A stretch of DNA of 64,000 nucleotides from contig JAQFVV010006238.1 of the NCBI GenBank assembly GCA_028023455.1, positions 3,852,572 through 3,916,571 on the forward strand, read 5' to 3'. The position numbers and the translations under genes are program-made. The notes beneath the pieces are model-generated. The model saw only the letters and a program-made list of their open reading frames with translations. It was not told the origin of the DNA and did not search any database. The DNA comes from Epiperipatus broadwayi (taxonomy: Eukaryota > Onychophora > Udeonychophora > Euonychophora > Peripatidae). Of this stretch, positions 1 through 13,193 are shown piece by piece; within the stretch, counting starts at the first letter, position 1; each line of letters opens with the position of its first letter.

Positions 1-290
1 GGATCTGAGAGCACTGCATCTAGATCTTAGGATCTAATGCAACCTTCTAGCAACCACCTTTTATCTCTACTTAACTACAAAACTATGAGAATGAAATTGA
101 AAACACAAGCCAGAAACTAGTCTGGGATATTGGATGAGTAGGCATTGGATAGGGATTTTATGCACAAGCCTTCTGGCATCCATTGATTACTCTGTTTAGC
201 ACAGGTGGCAATACTGTATGGAGAGTTTTGCTCTGTTTATCAACAATTAATGTGCTAATATAGGAAATGTGATCATGTGATGCTTAATGA
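1..290. repeat. R1 repeat, two fragments in inverted orientation
   Basis: Positions 1-105 are the reverse complement of the R1 segment seen at about 11365-11478. Positions 106-290 are a forward R1 segment, sharing the 'agtctggg..attggatgagtaggca' and 'gggattttatgcacaa' blocks with 11500-11640. The junction is abrupt, so this is a rearranged pair and not one monomer. The window edge cuts the left fragment. No coding capacity is seen. Confidence 0.8.
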
Positions 291-3200
291 AATATATATT
301 TTTTCGTTGCTAATTAAGAACAGCTACATGCCCAATAATGAACTAGTCATTATATGACTTTTTGGCAACTGGAAAAACAACATCCTAAGCTTTTTGAAAA
401 TACTCACTCATGTGGAAAAAACTCTCAAGTTTCACCTTGATTTAAACCCAAGGTTATAATCATTGTAGTAGATGCACAAACATTGCATACTAAATGTTTA
501 TATATATATTGAAACAGTATTTTATCTACTATTCCATTTCACTTATTATGTTTCATAGTAGTATTTATTCTGTTTAAATCCCTCCAAGTCCGTGTTTATT
601 AATGTATATTTAGATATATGTATGTATACTTATGTATATTTGCATATACCTAGGTATCTGAATGTCTGTATGTGTATTGTTATATAATGCATATATTTAG
701 TTATAAATTGTATAACAAATTTAAAGTAAGTTGTGTAAACATTACGCACTAGATTTTATAAGCATTGCAATGCAATTAAATTATTTTATCTTTAATTTAT
801 TAAAATAGAAATGTACAAATTTCTTTTATTTAACTTAGACTTCACATATAAATTTCCAATTCTAGAGATGATAAGATTACATATATAACAGAAAGTTTAC
901 AGAACTTAAATCTGTTTTTAAAGATTGGCCTGTTTCCTGGAAAAATATTCTGCTACACAGACCTGGTTTAAGTCAAGCTGCACTATTTTATGAATCACTT
1001 AGGTTTTACTTTTGACTTTTCTAAATTTAATAAAGATGTGTTAAAACTTAAAATCAAAAACTTAAAATTATAAACTAGTTCATGGCTTTTGCAGGGGGAG
1101 GAGTCAAAGAGGTAGTATAAAAAAACCTGAATTTTCAACACTAAAAGTTCACTCTTAAATTTTGAAACATATGCTGTCAGGGACTACACCCTTTTTAATA
1201 ATGGAAATGAGCAGCTAGAAGGCTCAAAATTTTGCCATCTTCTTTTGGAAGATTGATCTATAATAATGGAGAAGTTCAAGACTAATAGCCTGCCAAGAAG
1301 ATATCGGAGACAAGCCAAACCAGCAGAGAATGTTAGTGCCAAACACCATGAAGGATGCCTCATCTAGAAGAAGATTGGTAACCTTTCTTCCCACAGAGCT
1401 CTTAAAATTAAATCTAAAACTAAACTAAATTAATAATTCTCTTAAGCTAGTTGTAATGTTGAACATTCATAAATAATATTTATAACTTCTTAATAAATAA
1501 ACCCTGTAATATAAATTTAATGTAACCATAATAAATTTTCTAATGTAACTTTAAATTTAATAATAATAATATTTGTAAAAATCTTGCCTCCATATTATAA
1601 CGGGACAGCCTATTTGATAGCCTTAGTTGAGGCACCAAATATAATGGAACGGCATTTAATCATCCCAATTGATGTATTAATTGTAATATAATCAATTATA
1701 TTTAATGTTTAGAAATCATTAACTTAATGCTTCACAGTTAGGTTCGCCAAATATAACAGAATGGATTATATTTAAAATCTAAGTTGGTCTTGTTAAATAT
1801 AAAGAGATGATTAAATTCCTTAGAAAGAGGATACGCATTTCACTACAATCGGACTTTGGGTCTTCAAGTAGAATGCTAGAAATGAATCGAAATACTAAAT
1901 CCATGATTATATATATCTTTATTATGCTAGCTCAATAATCTTTAAATAAGTTTAAATACAATTTAGACCAGGTCATCCATCTTTCATCCCTCTTTCAGTC
2001 ACCATTATGCCACGATATTCAAACTCACGGAGAATTTGCAATTAGCTCTTTTCAGGAATAATTTCAAAACAAGTTATTTCATATGCCTTTATATAAGCAT
2101 TAATTATAACTATTATTCATATGATATTTATAATACTAGCATATATATAATATAATTCAATAATGATTAGACAAAGAGATCACGTTAACAAATCAATATT
2201 TAATAAACAATAAAAAATATAATAGAATAGATAATAAAATATTAATAAATAAATACGGATGAATTTTATCATTTTAAAAGAATATTAATAAATTATATTT
2301 TTTTATTTAATACCCTATGATAAAACTCAATACTATAATAAACTTTCAAAAATTAAAGAAAATAGCTTAAATTAACAGATATATAAAAACAATATCTGGG
2401 TTCAAAAATTAATAATTTATGTAACTTATTAATTTATTTATCGTTCTTATTTATATGCTTCACAATTACCCATATATAAGTATTATTTGCCATTGTATAA
2501 CTTATATATTATATGTATTTTTAATAAATAAAAATACATTAAACGTTTACAATATTACGTAGTAAACACAATATAATCCTGTTTAAGATATCTGTCAAAT
2601 AATAACTATTTTTTATATCCCTCATCTAATTTGATGAATTATGTTAAGCTTTCAATTAATTATATTTAATAATAAATATAATTTTCCTTTTAAGATATAT
2701 ATGATGCGATGCCAAATTTGAAATAAAGATAATAATAATAATAATAAACATATTAAAATAATATAAGCATTATTATAATATATATAAATAAATAATAAAG
2801 GAAACTTATTTATAAGAAAGTTGAGAGTAGATATTGAAGTCTATAGTTCATCATCCCAATGAAGATCTCTTACGAAGCATATCACCAATCCATTGGTACA
2901 ATGATGATTCCATTTATCCTTAAACGATAAACTGTTAATAACATCCAATGACCGGATTAATGTGAAATAAAATAAATATTCTTCGAATGTAGATGTTCTT
3001 AATCTTCATTTCTCTATTATCACTAGACGTTCTATATATTCAATATTTCAAAATATTTTAAAATAGCATGCAAGGTTGGTTTCGAAACCTTTACGATATA
3101 AAGCTGTTTTACTCAAAACACATTGTTTTATCCTATATATATATAATTATCTTAAATTTATATATATCCGAAGAATCACGGAAGTATTAAAACAACGTAG

Positions 3201-4590
3201 TTTCCAAAAAACTTAAACAGACGTTCTTTTCTTTTATATTGCTATTCCTTTAAGATTGAGTAGAAAATTAAATATATTTTCCTTGCAGACTTTTAATCCA
3301 CAAATTATTTTAATTTGGAAAAGTTAATATTTAAATTCCAATCGTTAAATAGTAGTATTGATAAAAGAAAAATGCTATTTTTAAAGAGAAAAGATTTTCT
3401 TTTTCTTTCGTTTTTTTATATCAAGAGAACGAACGAATCTGCTCGTGTGTTATATACAAGTTCATGCTTAACTCAACTATCAATTGTTCCACTGACATTA
3501 AGATTTAATAATAAAATAAAAAAATATATATAAGTATTTATTCTTAACTTCAAATCTGGCATTTTACTCAAAAGCTTAAGGTATGTATTATTTAAAACTT
3601 AAATGTATATATAAATAGTACATATATGTTACATAATAAAATAGTCAAATAAAAATTTATATTTATAAATAATTTCACAAGAGATAAAACACGTTAGACC
3701 AATAATAATAACTGTAAGTTACTATTATAATATTAACGGAATAATTATAGATTAATAATTCTTCTAAATATAATAATTGTACCTAGTTATTATTTCTGTA
3801 TACTTTCTAATCTGCAGTCACACCTATTTTATTTTATATTGATTATTTCATTGATTTATGATATGCCTTTATTCAAAGCGGAGAACAATAATCTTAGTGA
3901 TTTTAGAGAGATGATTAGATGCTCTCATGTAATTGATTTGTGCTGCTCTTTAGCACGCAACATAAATCTCCATTTTGAAACCTCTTATATATATATATGT
4001 AAGTTAAGCTACCATGTTTTAGCTTATCCTAGTTAACATTTGCATGAAGCATATTATAAATAATTAGTTAAGTCCCACATATGCTTTGCTCCTCGTTAGT
4101 TTATGGTATAAACAATTCAGATTTCATCTGTAAGCAGAACGAAACTAGATTTGGCGCATTAGTAATTTTAATTTTTGGTATTATTTCAGTAAGCATTATG
4201 AAACACAAGGGTCCAGAATCATATTTTAAGCTGCTCCACTCCTGACCTAAATGTTCCTTATATTTTGAGATAGAACTGAGTACTTGGTACTGAATGCCAT
4301 GATTAATTACCCATTCGGGCCACAATCCTTATTTAGTTAATGTAGCACTGTAGTCTCAGAAGCTCTGCTGCAATCACCAGTTCGTTCCTCCATAATATTA
4401 TTCAGTTCAGCATTGATCTGAACACCTCGATCTAGTTTATATAAACAATCTACATATGGAGCCTATTTATTGCTCATTATGTATTATTAATAAGATTAGT
4501 TATATTTTATCATTGTCATTCTTGTAAATTTAACTCATAGCAAACCTCGCAGGACTGGCATAGCATAATTCAGGCATGAGTATAAACCGT
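291..4590. other. AT-rich non-coding stretch
   Basis: This is very AT-rich DNA with scattered short AAT, AT and TATA runs. The open frames at 3315-3533, 3839-4036 and 4101-4325 (minus) are 65-74 codons long, and I recognise no domain in them. Frames of that size are expected by chance at this base composition. No RNA gene or mobile element is recognised. Confidence 0.6.
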
Positions 4591-4592
4591 AG

Positions 4593-4628
4593 ATGATGAT
4601 GATGATGATGATAATAATAATAATAATT
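4593..4628. repeat. (GAT)n/(AAT)n microsatellite
   Basis: A run of GAT triplets passes directly into a run of AAT triplets, a compound trinucleotide microsatellite. It is followed by ordinary AT-rich DNA. Confidence 0.9.
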
Positions 4629-4629
4629 A

Positions 4630-7600
4630 ACTTTAAAATTAAACTATAAAGTGCATCCTAAAGATGAGGCCTTGTTCAGAAACCACTCATCATTGTAAGA
4701 CACCTGAGAGTGTAAATCCCAAAGCACTTCTTACTTATATTAATTAAAGATATTTAATTATATAGTGTTTAATGTGTTATTCACAATCCATCCTAAATCT
4801 TACACCCAAATTTATTTCAATTTAGTGTTAATTATTAATATGTGCATTATCTTAGCAAGCCATATATGTGTGTGTGTTAATTAGTTTATTATTAATTTAG
4901 TCATTATTCACCGAGTCTCATACTCCACTCTTTGCTATGGCCAGCTCGTGAATTAAATGAAGCTGAGTGTAACTTCATATTTGTCATACATAAGGTAGTA
5001 AATCATGGAGCATTGGTGAAGGAACTGAGGTGTGATCTGATTCGAAGTTTCAACCCCTCATCTAAATCAACTTTGGGACAGTCACAATACACACATATAT
5101 ATATATCATTAGCAGCTATTGATTATTCACTCTCACTGCTAGCTCAAAATAGGCCAGGACATTTACTCATACAATTACATGTTATAGTTAATAATGCCAT
5201 TGTAAAATGAAAGGACCAGGCAGAGGGTAAGTTATTTGTCTCCTCTTCTTACATATAATAAACAAGATATCTTTATAACATATAATATCTTATGGAACTA
5301 TATGTCACACTGCAGTATAAGATGTGAATGTGTGTTTCCTTCCCATTTCACCTAAGAGCATTGTAAAGAAGGATGGGCAGATAACCTCACTCTCTGCATG
5401 GTTATTTTGTTCTACAGTGCTGCTTGTTAATTATTACTTATATAATTCTTGCTGTAATCTGTTACATATTAAAAATTTGTTCGCTTCACCATAATCCAGT
5501 GTTATCAACTGTAAGCCTGAGTAATCAATAGACACCAGATTGTATAGTAATTATCTCTATTCCAAGATTAGTGTTGGCCTTTTTGCTTTCATCGAGGTCT
5601 AGGATTCAAAGTTGGTGAATCTTGGTTATTAAAATTAGTAAATTCTAGCCATTACTGATGAGAACAAAAACTAGATACTAGCCTGAGGATGAGATATTAT
5701 AATACCATAGCATTTCGTCATGATCAATTACTCCAGTTTACAGTAGATGGCGCTGGATTAGTATGGGCAGATTCAACTATTTTTGTTACATATTAAATAT
5801 ATCGATCGACATTTACTATTAGGGAAACTTTTTGCGTTAACAGTTTATTTTTTAATTTAGATCTTTTACTGTATTTGTTTAACGAATTTTTTTTCCATTT
5901 GTTTGACGAATTTTATAGCTGCTATTATTATTATTTTATAAAGAAAAAATAATTGTTAAAAAGTGTATAGATCTGTTCTAATTACTTAACAAGGAAGCCG
6001 CCATATTTTAAGCCTATTTTATGAAAGCGATCTAAAACCCACTTGTAAAAATTTCAAGTTCGAGAAAATGACAAAAATATAAAAGCATTAATATCATCTG
6101 TCACAAAATATTTGTGAAAGCCATTTATTTTGTCAGAAATTGAGCAAAAGTCTTCTTTAGGTAGAAGGTCAAATGTATTTACAAGTTACTTTTTATAACT
6201 TGAGTAAACAATGACAGATTTAACTTATTTGTCATAGTTTTTTCTCTTTAGCAGTTATATTTCAAATTTTCTGAATATGATATTTAAACTTATTATAGTA
6301 AGTATAGTTTCAATATCATGAACGGACTCAAGTTTCACGCTTGATTATGATATTTGAACTTACTTTAGTAAATGTTGTAGTTTCAAAGAAATCCTCCCCC
6401 GGTCAGTTTTTTTTTTTTAAGTTTCAAGCGAATCTGCAAGACAATTTTAAAAAGAAGCTATTGCTTAAAAGAAATAAAATAAAAACAAATGTTAATTCAA
6501 TTGAAGCTTTTCGATTTCAGATTTTATTTACAATTTATATTTAATAGAAGGAGAACAAAGGAACATACTGGAGGATTAAGTTATCTACCCATCTATTTTC
6601 ACATTGTTTTCAAATTGACGGTGGTGGAGGGGATGTATATCCTTAAAACACCTTGTGAAGAAGACATTGCTGCATTGCAAATAGTGCCACAGCAATATAT
6701 TATGCGTCTCAGAAATTTCCTAAGAATGGATAAAGGCTGCAAAATCAAAAATTAATCATTTTGATTGCTATCCATTCCAACCTCCAATTTTTCAACCATC
6801 CATATCATTGAAAATCTGATGATGGAAAGTCCAAATGTTTTAGATAGTTTTTTTTTTTCTATTATAGTTATTTCTAAGAAAAATATTTCAGTTCCATGCT
6901 TAATTTGATCTAAATTGTTTATGCTGTTAATGAGTTATAATTAATGAACGTATTAAATGCGTATTGACGCGCACCCTTGCACACCCATAGAAATACTCAA
7001 GAAACGATAAATCTAATTGTTTTACATGCCTTTTTGTTTGTTTCATTTTCCTTTGTTTTAAATAAGTAATTTTAGTAATTTAATTTTTAAAATGCATTTT
7101 ATCCTTTTTTTATTATTATAAATTTTATCGCAATGAAATCAATATACATTAAGCGAGCTAATTCCAAATTATCTATTTATTTTTTCATTGTAGCATATTT
7201 AATTAAGTTTTGTTGTTCGTATGCATCATGGCTTTTTTTTTTGAATTATTATTTTTCCGTTAGAAAAAATTGAAAAGAAAATCTAAATTTATCTCATAAC
7301 TATTTTCGTAGCTGATTAGCACAATTAATTTGCACGTTTTTTTTTGTTGTTGTTGTTTTCTACTTGAAAATATTTTTAAACCTTTTCTTTTTTTGGATGA
7401 GATTTTTTTTATTATTCTCGGAAAAATTTAGTAATGGGGTATGTTTTAGAAATATGTAATTAGTTAATAGTTAAAAGTTGCCTTATTGTTAATCTGATAT
7501 TATAAAGATGAATGAGAATTGTTGTAGACATTATGTTTCACATACTCGCATTGACATATAATGCGATGTTTCTAGATCGGTTTGGAAACTATAGTACAGG

Positions 7601-9660
7601 AAAAGTTAGTTTAGACCTAGAAAATAAGATGGATTAGTGAACTGAATTTTATGATGCACTGGAAGTCAAAAATATTAAAGGCATATCGTTAAATTTCGGA
7701 ATTCTGCCTGAGTTTAGTGCAATTGTAAAAAGATGGATTTTGAAGTTCTGGATTATAGCTCAAACTCTGTCACTTCTAATGACCAAACTTTATATGAGTT
7801 CCCAAGCAATAAACCATTCACGTGTTAGAAGCATATTTTTATAAAGGATTAATGGACAAAGTGTTGAAACAAAAAAGAGAAAGCAAAGATCCTTGTCAAT
7901 GGATTGAATAAGAGTAGTCATGGAGCTGTATCTTTTTAAAAAAATAATTGAATTAGTTATTGCCCAGGAGTTCACAAGAAATTTGAGCATGAGAAAAATC
8001 AGAACTTTGCTTGGTCTATAGATCTTTGAGCTCCAGTAAAAACTTATTCCCATTTGGGAAATAGAAAATATTCCAATTTGGGAATCAGGAAATAATAGAT
8101 TATCTTTGTAATGGAGTTAACAATAATAATAGCGTATTGTAATACGCTGTTATTTATATGGTAATATACTGAATTTTATGTCTAACCAAGATGGAATTTT
8201 GTTTCATTAGTTGACCTATATTTATCTTATTCAGATGTCCAAATATTGGTCATTGAAGTTATATACTGTTATCTTATTTCAAAAGTAAGGTCTGTCTGTC
8301 TTTTGTTTAAAATATCAATAGAGTTGAAAGAGGAGAAAGCCAATATGTGTTACATTGGCTTCACATTTACAGTACATGCTAAGAAACGATGAGTAATTGG
8401 TATCTGATTAATAGGAACAAAAATTGTGTATTGATGAAGTATTTAAATCCTCTTTGTAGTTCAATATGTCCTTCTCAGAAACATGGCTCCAAGTAGACTT
8501 GATTATATATGTTTTTAAGAATGATTGATTTTTTAAGAATTTTAGATCGATCTATAAAAATTTATTTATCCCATTGATTGCCATTTTTTTTCTTATCAAT
8601 CTTGCTGAGATTTATGTATATTATTAATAAGTTGGTTAACTCATAATATGACGCAACGAGTTTTCGTAATAAAGCATCACGTGTCTTTCCTAGCTTATAA
8701 TTTATGTCTGCATTAATGCTGCTAAAGAAAAGGATGTAAAAAATCTGAACTGTAATAATTCGAGCTCATCTTTTATCTCCATTCAGCATTTCAAATTACG
8801 TCTGTTATAATATATCTAGATGTAGGTATTAACAACTACACCTTGAATCATCTATAGATACTTGATACTCTCAATTTTTTCTCAAATCACATTTATGAAT
8901 TATATATATAGTTCTTTATTTGTTTATCTTGAATTTTGGATTTTTTTAAAAAATATTAAGTAATTGAAAATTTTTTTTATTACGTTCGATTTTTTCTTCA
9001 CTCTTTTGTTTGCATAAGCTTGTTTTTTTTTGTTGTTGCAGCTAATGATTGGAATAATGCAAATTGCTTTCTATTCATTTTTAATGAGATGAAGAGTCAT
9101 TGTCAATTTGTATAATTTAATAATTTAAAATTGCATTGATTGTAAATTTTTTTTTTTAATATTCAAAATCTAAACTTTTTTTCCCTTCCAAAAATTAATG
9201 CAGGTAAAGATCTTATTTTTAAAGTAAAAGAATGTCTCATCGAATTCACATGGAAGGAATTAATTAAAGATGCCCCACTGTTTTAAAATTGCTGTAAATT
9301 AGTACTTAAACTTAATTTGGCGATCGTGGATTAATTCCATCATTATTATCAGCCCATCAATGCTGGCTTGAAGTTCTCCGCCCAAAGGCAGATCAACATT
9401 TTACTAGACGATGTGATAGTATGGCCAGATGATAATACTTGATTAGAATTGACAGCAACTTCACAAAGATAGGTGGGCTTAATGAATGAAACTATTAAAT
9501 GCTCAATTTGCTACTTGTTAGCTTAAATGTCACATGATTCCATGAATACTACTTTTGAAACGATTTTTTTTTAAAATATTAAATTAGATCAAATGATTAC
9601 GTCGAAAAACATTAATTAATAATACCTATTTTAATTAGTTCTTAAATAAGTGCACACTTA
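4630..9660. other. Unannotated AT-rich stretch
   Basis: No recognised gene. The 92-codon frame at 4932-5210 lies in a slightly less AT-rich patch, and the 88-codon frame at 6489-6755 also lacks a recognisable family. Around 5480-5690 there is sequence loosely similar, partly in reverse orientation, to R1-type repeats and to 26730-26900. Many T homopolymers of 8-11 bases occur (for example near 5888, 6409, 6848, 7229, 9151). None supports a gene call. Confidence 0.5.
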
Positions 9661-9677
9661 TATATATATATATATAT

Positions 9678-9945
9678 CATGTTAAATACTAATCACATAA
9701 GATCTATAAGTGGATTTATATGTAGTATTGTAAAATCCACTATTGTAAAAATATATCTTTGTTGCACAGGACATGTGATTAACACAAGACTTCACACAAG
9801 GGTATACATCATGTCAAATACCAATTACGTAAGATCTATAAGTGGGATTAGATGCAATATTATAAAGTCTATTATTGTAAAATCATATTTTTTTTTTGCA
9901 TTGGATGTATGAAACCAATGAACAATACAAGACTTCATACAACAA
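9678..9945. repeat. 132-bp tandem repeat, two copies
   Basis: The block starting 'catgttaaatactaatcac' at 9678 recurs from 9810 as 'catgtcaaataccaattac', followed by the shared 'gtaagatctataagtgg' type block and by 'aagacttca' near each end. The period is 132 bp and the copies differ at perhaps one base in six. The 77-codon frame at 9679-9912 runs through both units and simply reflects the repeat. It is preceded by an (AT)n run. Confidence 0.8.
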
Positions 9946-10501
9946 TGTATTTTTAGTAAACTTTGGATATGGTTTTCATGGGAGAGGCAGACCCTAATTG
10001 TGGCAGAGGATAAAACGCACCGAGAAGCTATGGTTTAACACAGTTCTGGAATATTTCAGGAAAAAAAAAAGTTTCTGCAGAAAATACAAAATATTAACAA
10101 AATAATGAAACAACATTTTCTATATGGGGCCATATTTATAGTGTGCAGATTAATTTGCATAGTTGTTACAAAACTCATTCATTTGTCTTTATGATTTTTA
10201 TTTATTAAAATTGGAATGATAAATTTATTTACTGCTAATGATGAGTGAAACAAAAAACAAAACAAAACTGCCATACAATTGTAATTTAAGCGAAAATAGC
10301 ATAGAACAACCATAACAATTATGTCAATCTTTGAGAAACTGTTACTAAAAATGATAAGTACTCTGTAGAAGTAATAATAAAAACTTTTCTCACTTCAAAC
10401 TGATAACAACAACTATGTCATTAAGGAGATCAAACTCTGAGTGACTGTAATCATGTCCCTTGATGTGAGAGATTTCTGTCTTCCATGTTGTCTAATTTCT
10501 T

Positions 10502-10910
10502 ATGGAAAACTTATTAATAGTTTGCTGTTATTTGCTATCCCTTAACACAACTTCTTTAGCATTTAAATTTTTGTGTTATGATGATCAAAGCAAAAGTAGT
10601 GTGATACTTATTTATGCTGATGATTATAAGTTATTCAAAAGAATTATTACTTATAAAGATCACATTGATCTTCAAGAGGCTATTGATTATTTTAAGGATT
10701 AGTGTAGGTATAACAAGATGAAGATTAATATTAATAAAATATGCATCATTTCCTATACTAATCAAACTGATAAATCTGTTTATCAATATAAAACTGAGAA
10801 TGGGATTATTACATATAAAGAGATTGTTGAAAAAGTTAATTGATGAAAAGATTGATGGCAATGATTATATATCAAAAATTGAATTAAAAATACCTATTTG
10901 TTTGCCAAGA
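10502..10910 (+). pseudogene. LINE reverse-transcriptase fragment (YADD motif)
   Basis: The frame from 10502 (66 codons to a stop at 10700) contains the reverse-transcriptase catalytic motif YADD at 10613-10624, followed by YKLFKRI and then LQEAIDYFKD. This is the pattern of non-LTR retrotransposon polymerases: a catalytic F/YADD, a K-hydrophobic segment, then a helix with L..DI..F.DW. Beyond the stop, the next ~180 bases still resemble the continuation in shifting frames, including a KMKININK-like block. Fingers, endonuclease and thumb are missing, so it is a short dead fragment. The clade cannot be assigned. A jockey/CR1-type LINE is plausible. Confidence 0.7.
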
Positions 10911-11012
10911 GAAAGGTAAAAATACTTTCCTAAACCAATCAGTCATTAAACATCATGATCATTGTCTTTTATGCTTGCTCAAACTGTTAAAACAGGCAAA
11001 ACTCTGCATGCA

Positions 11013-11640
11013 GTAGTACTCTCAGATGCAAGGCTCCTCACTGATGAAAGCCACAAGCTAGAAACTATTCTGGGGATATAGGATGAGTATGCACTAGATA
11101 GGGATTTTATGCACAAACCTTCCCTGCATCCATGAATTAGTCTGCCTTGAACTGAATGGCACTACAATATGGAAAGTTTTGCCTGTTTTAGCAGCTCGAG
11201 CAAGCATAAGAAATGGTGATCATGTGATGTTTAATGGTTTAATACCAATCCTGCCAAATAGGATAGTAGTGGCTATGGTTATTAAAGAATCAAAGACACC
11301 AAAATATATGGGTACTGAACTTAGTTCAGACCTCTATGACTATATAATCTGAGAGCTTGGATTGAATATATTATGTTTTCAATTTCATGTTCTTAGTTTT
11401 GTAGTTAAGTAGAGATAAAAGGTGGCTGCTGGAGGGTTGCATTAGATACTAAGATCTAGGTGCAGTGCTCTCAGATCCAAGGCTCCTCACTGATGAAAGC
11501 CACAAGCTAGAAACTAGTCTGGGGATATTGGATGAGTAGGCATTAGATAAGGATTTTATGCACAAACCTTGCATCCATTGATTACTCTGAGTTGCGCTGA
11601 GTGGCATTACTGTATGGAAAGTTTTGCCTGTTAAGACCAG
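11013..11640 (+). repeat. R1 repeat, about 1.4 tandem units of ~449 bp
   Basis: The block 'aggctcctcactgatgaaag' begins at 11031 and again at 11480, a period of 449 bp. The first unit is complete. The second stops around 11640 after the 'tatggaaagttttgcctgtt' block. Parts of R1 recur at 1-290 and 57935-58640, so this is a dispersed repeat that can also sit in tandem, like a satellite monomer. A reading frame seen in one copy (58113-58349, minus) is broken by stops here, so R1 probably does not encode a protein. Confidence 0.85.
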
Positions 11641-12649
11641 TCATTGATAGATTATAAAGGATATGTAATCTGAATTCTTAATAATATTGATACTTTTTGT
11701 GTTCAGTTCATTGTTAATGTTAAGAAAGACTTAAAGTTATAGTTGACCAAGTATATATAATCTTGTGTATATAATTTTGTAGTTTTTTTATTTTTTGTCT
11801 GTCATGTATTTCTGTTAAATTATAAATGTTGAGATGCACATAATAAATTGAATTAGTATTATTATATTTTAAAAATATATAATTAATGTTAAAATAATGT
11901 GAATACAATTAAATTTGCAAATATTTTTAAAATGAATATGATCAGAATGTTTTATGGTGAACTTAACAAGGTCTTTTTTAGTATGATAACTACTTTAAGT
12001 GGCTGGCCACAGTCATGAACAAGAGTTATTGCTTAGTTATAGTACACTACTGTCTAGTTATTCAACCTTCAAGTAAAGAACTATATATATATTCTTGTGG
12101 ATAATAAAAATATAAAAGAAAAATTAGGATCATAATTTATTTTTTCCACATATCCCTTATCTTCAATATAAATTTAAATAACATATTTACGCAACTACTT
12201 CTATTCACTTTATTTTATTTATGCTGTAAATTTTGATTGTACAACGGTCTTTTTCAGAACTGTAAATATACAAATATGCAACTGTGTTACATTATTAGAC
12301 TAAACACATACAACAAAAATAATACCAAATCCAAATTCGGTTCTCTATTCAATATCTTTCCTAAATGAGATGGAACATTTGTATTCAAGATCAATAACTG
12401 AAATTTTTCTCATGCCTTTATATTATGCTGATGATTAGTTCATGTCTTATTTCCATATAATGAAGTCAATAATTGTTAGGTTTATATAGTAAATATATTG
12501 TGATGAAAGATATTATCTTTAATTTGTCAAAAAAAAAAAAAAGTGTCATTTTGGAATCTAGAGATTCAACTATTGGCAGTAGTTGAAAGGGATATATGAT
12601 GAAGTTTATAATGGAATGAAACTGCATATGAAGCTAAGCAACTATTTTT
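11641..12649. other. AT-rich non-coding stretch
   Basis: No recognised feature apart from short AT runs and a 14-base A run near 12530. The 62-codon minus frame at 11720-11908 has no recognisable family. Confidence 0.6.
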
Positions 12650-12930
12650 TAGTGTTTTCCTGAAGGTTTGTGGCGGTGGTATATTGGATTATTTTAGTTG
12701 TATTTATATATTGGATTATTTCCACCATCTAGTATTGAGTAGTGAACATCTTTAGAAATTTTTAACTTTATTTATATTTTCAAAGTACATTCAACTGATA
12801 GTAATAGCATACAGGTTAGTTCTTCAGGTGTTTCTGGTCTGACCAGTGACAGTACTAGCATGGGAAATGAACCTAGACCCTTAGATTCTTGAATATTGAA
12901 AATTTTAAGGTAATGGTAACCAATTGAGCC
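12650..12930 (-). mobile_element. tRNA-derived SINE, left half of a head-to-head pair
   Basis: On the minus strand the head carries an A-box-like 'ctggctcaattggttac' and, about 50 bases on, a B-box-like 'ggttcatttccc'. These are the split RNA polymerase III promoter elements of tRNA-derived SINEs. The body contains 'atgctagtactgtcactgg' and ends near the 'accttcaggaaaacact' block. The same body is found at 16551-16815 (minus), and partly at 12931-13193 and 16960-17215 (plus). The head lies at the right-hand end and abuts the facing copy. Some bases of the 'agagaataata' body block are deleted here. Confidence 0.7.
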
Positions 12931-13193
12931 AGGTTAGAGTGTTACATTAAAAAAATCCAATATTCAAAGGGTCTCAGTTCAATTCCTATGCTAGTACTGT
13001 CCCTCATCAGGCCAGCAACACCTGATGAAAAAAGGAGAATAATATCTCTCAAAACTTTGTTCGTATACTAACCTGTGTTTATTACAAACAACAGTTGAAT
13101 GTCCTTTGAAAATTTAAATACAGTTAAATTTTTCTAAAGTCATTCAATACTCAATACTAGATAGTGGAAATAGTCCAATATATAATTATATCT
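12931..13193 (+). mobile_element. tRNA-derived SINE, right half of a head-to-head pair
   Basis: This copy reads left to right: 'ggttagagtgtta' head, B-box-like 'agttcaattcc', 'atgctagtactgtc', 'cagcaacacctgatga', 'gagaataatatctctcaaaa' and 'actaacctgtg'. It ends with the block that reads 'ctagatagtggaaatagtcc'. It is the reverse complement of most of 12707-12930, so the two halves form a foldback with arms of more than 200 bases. The two heads overlap around 12915-12935, which makes the pair look like one inverted dimer. Confidence 0.7.

Noticed and set aside
5740-5756. CTCF-like word 'agtagatggcgctgg'
   Set aside because: A single short match in repeat-like DNA is not evidence of a binding site.
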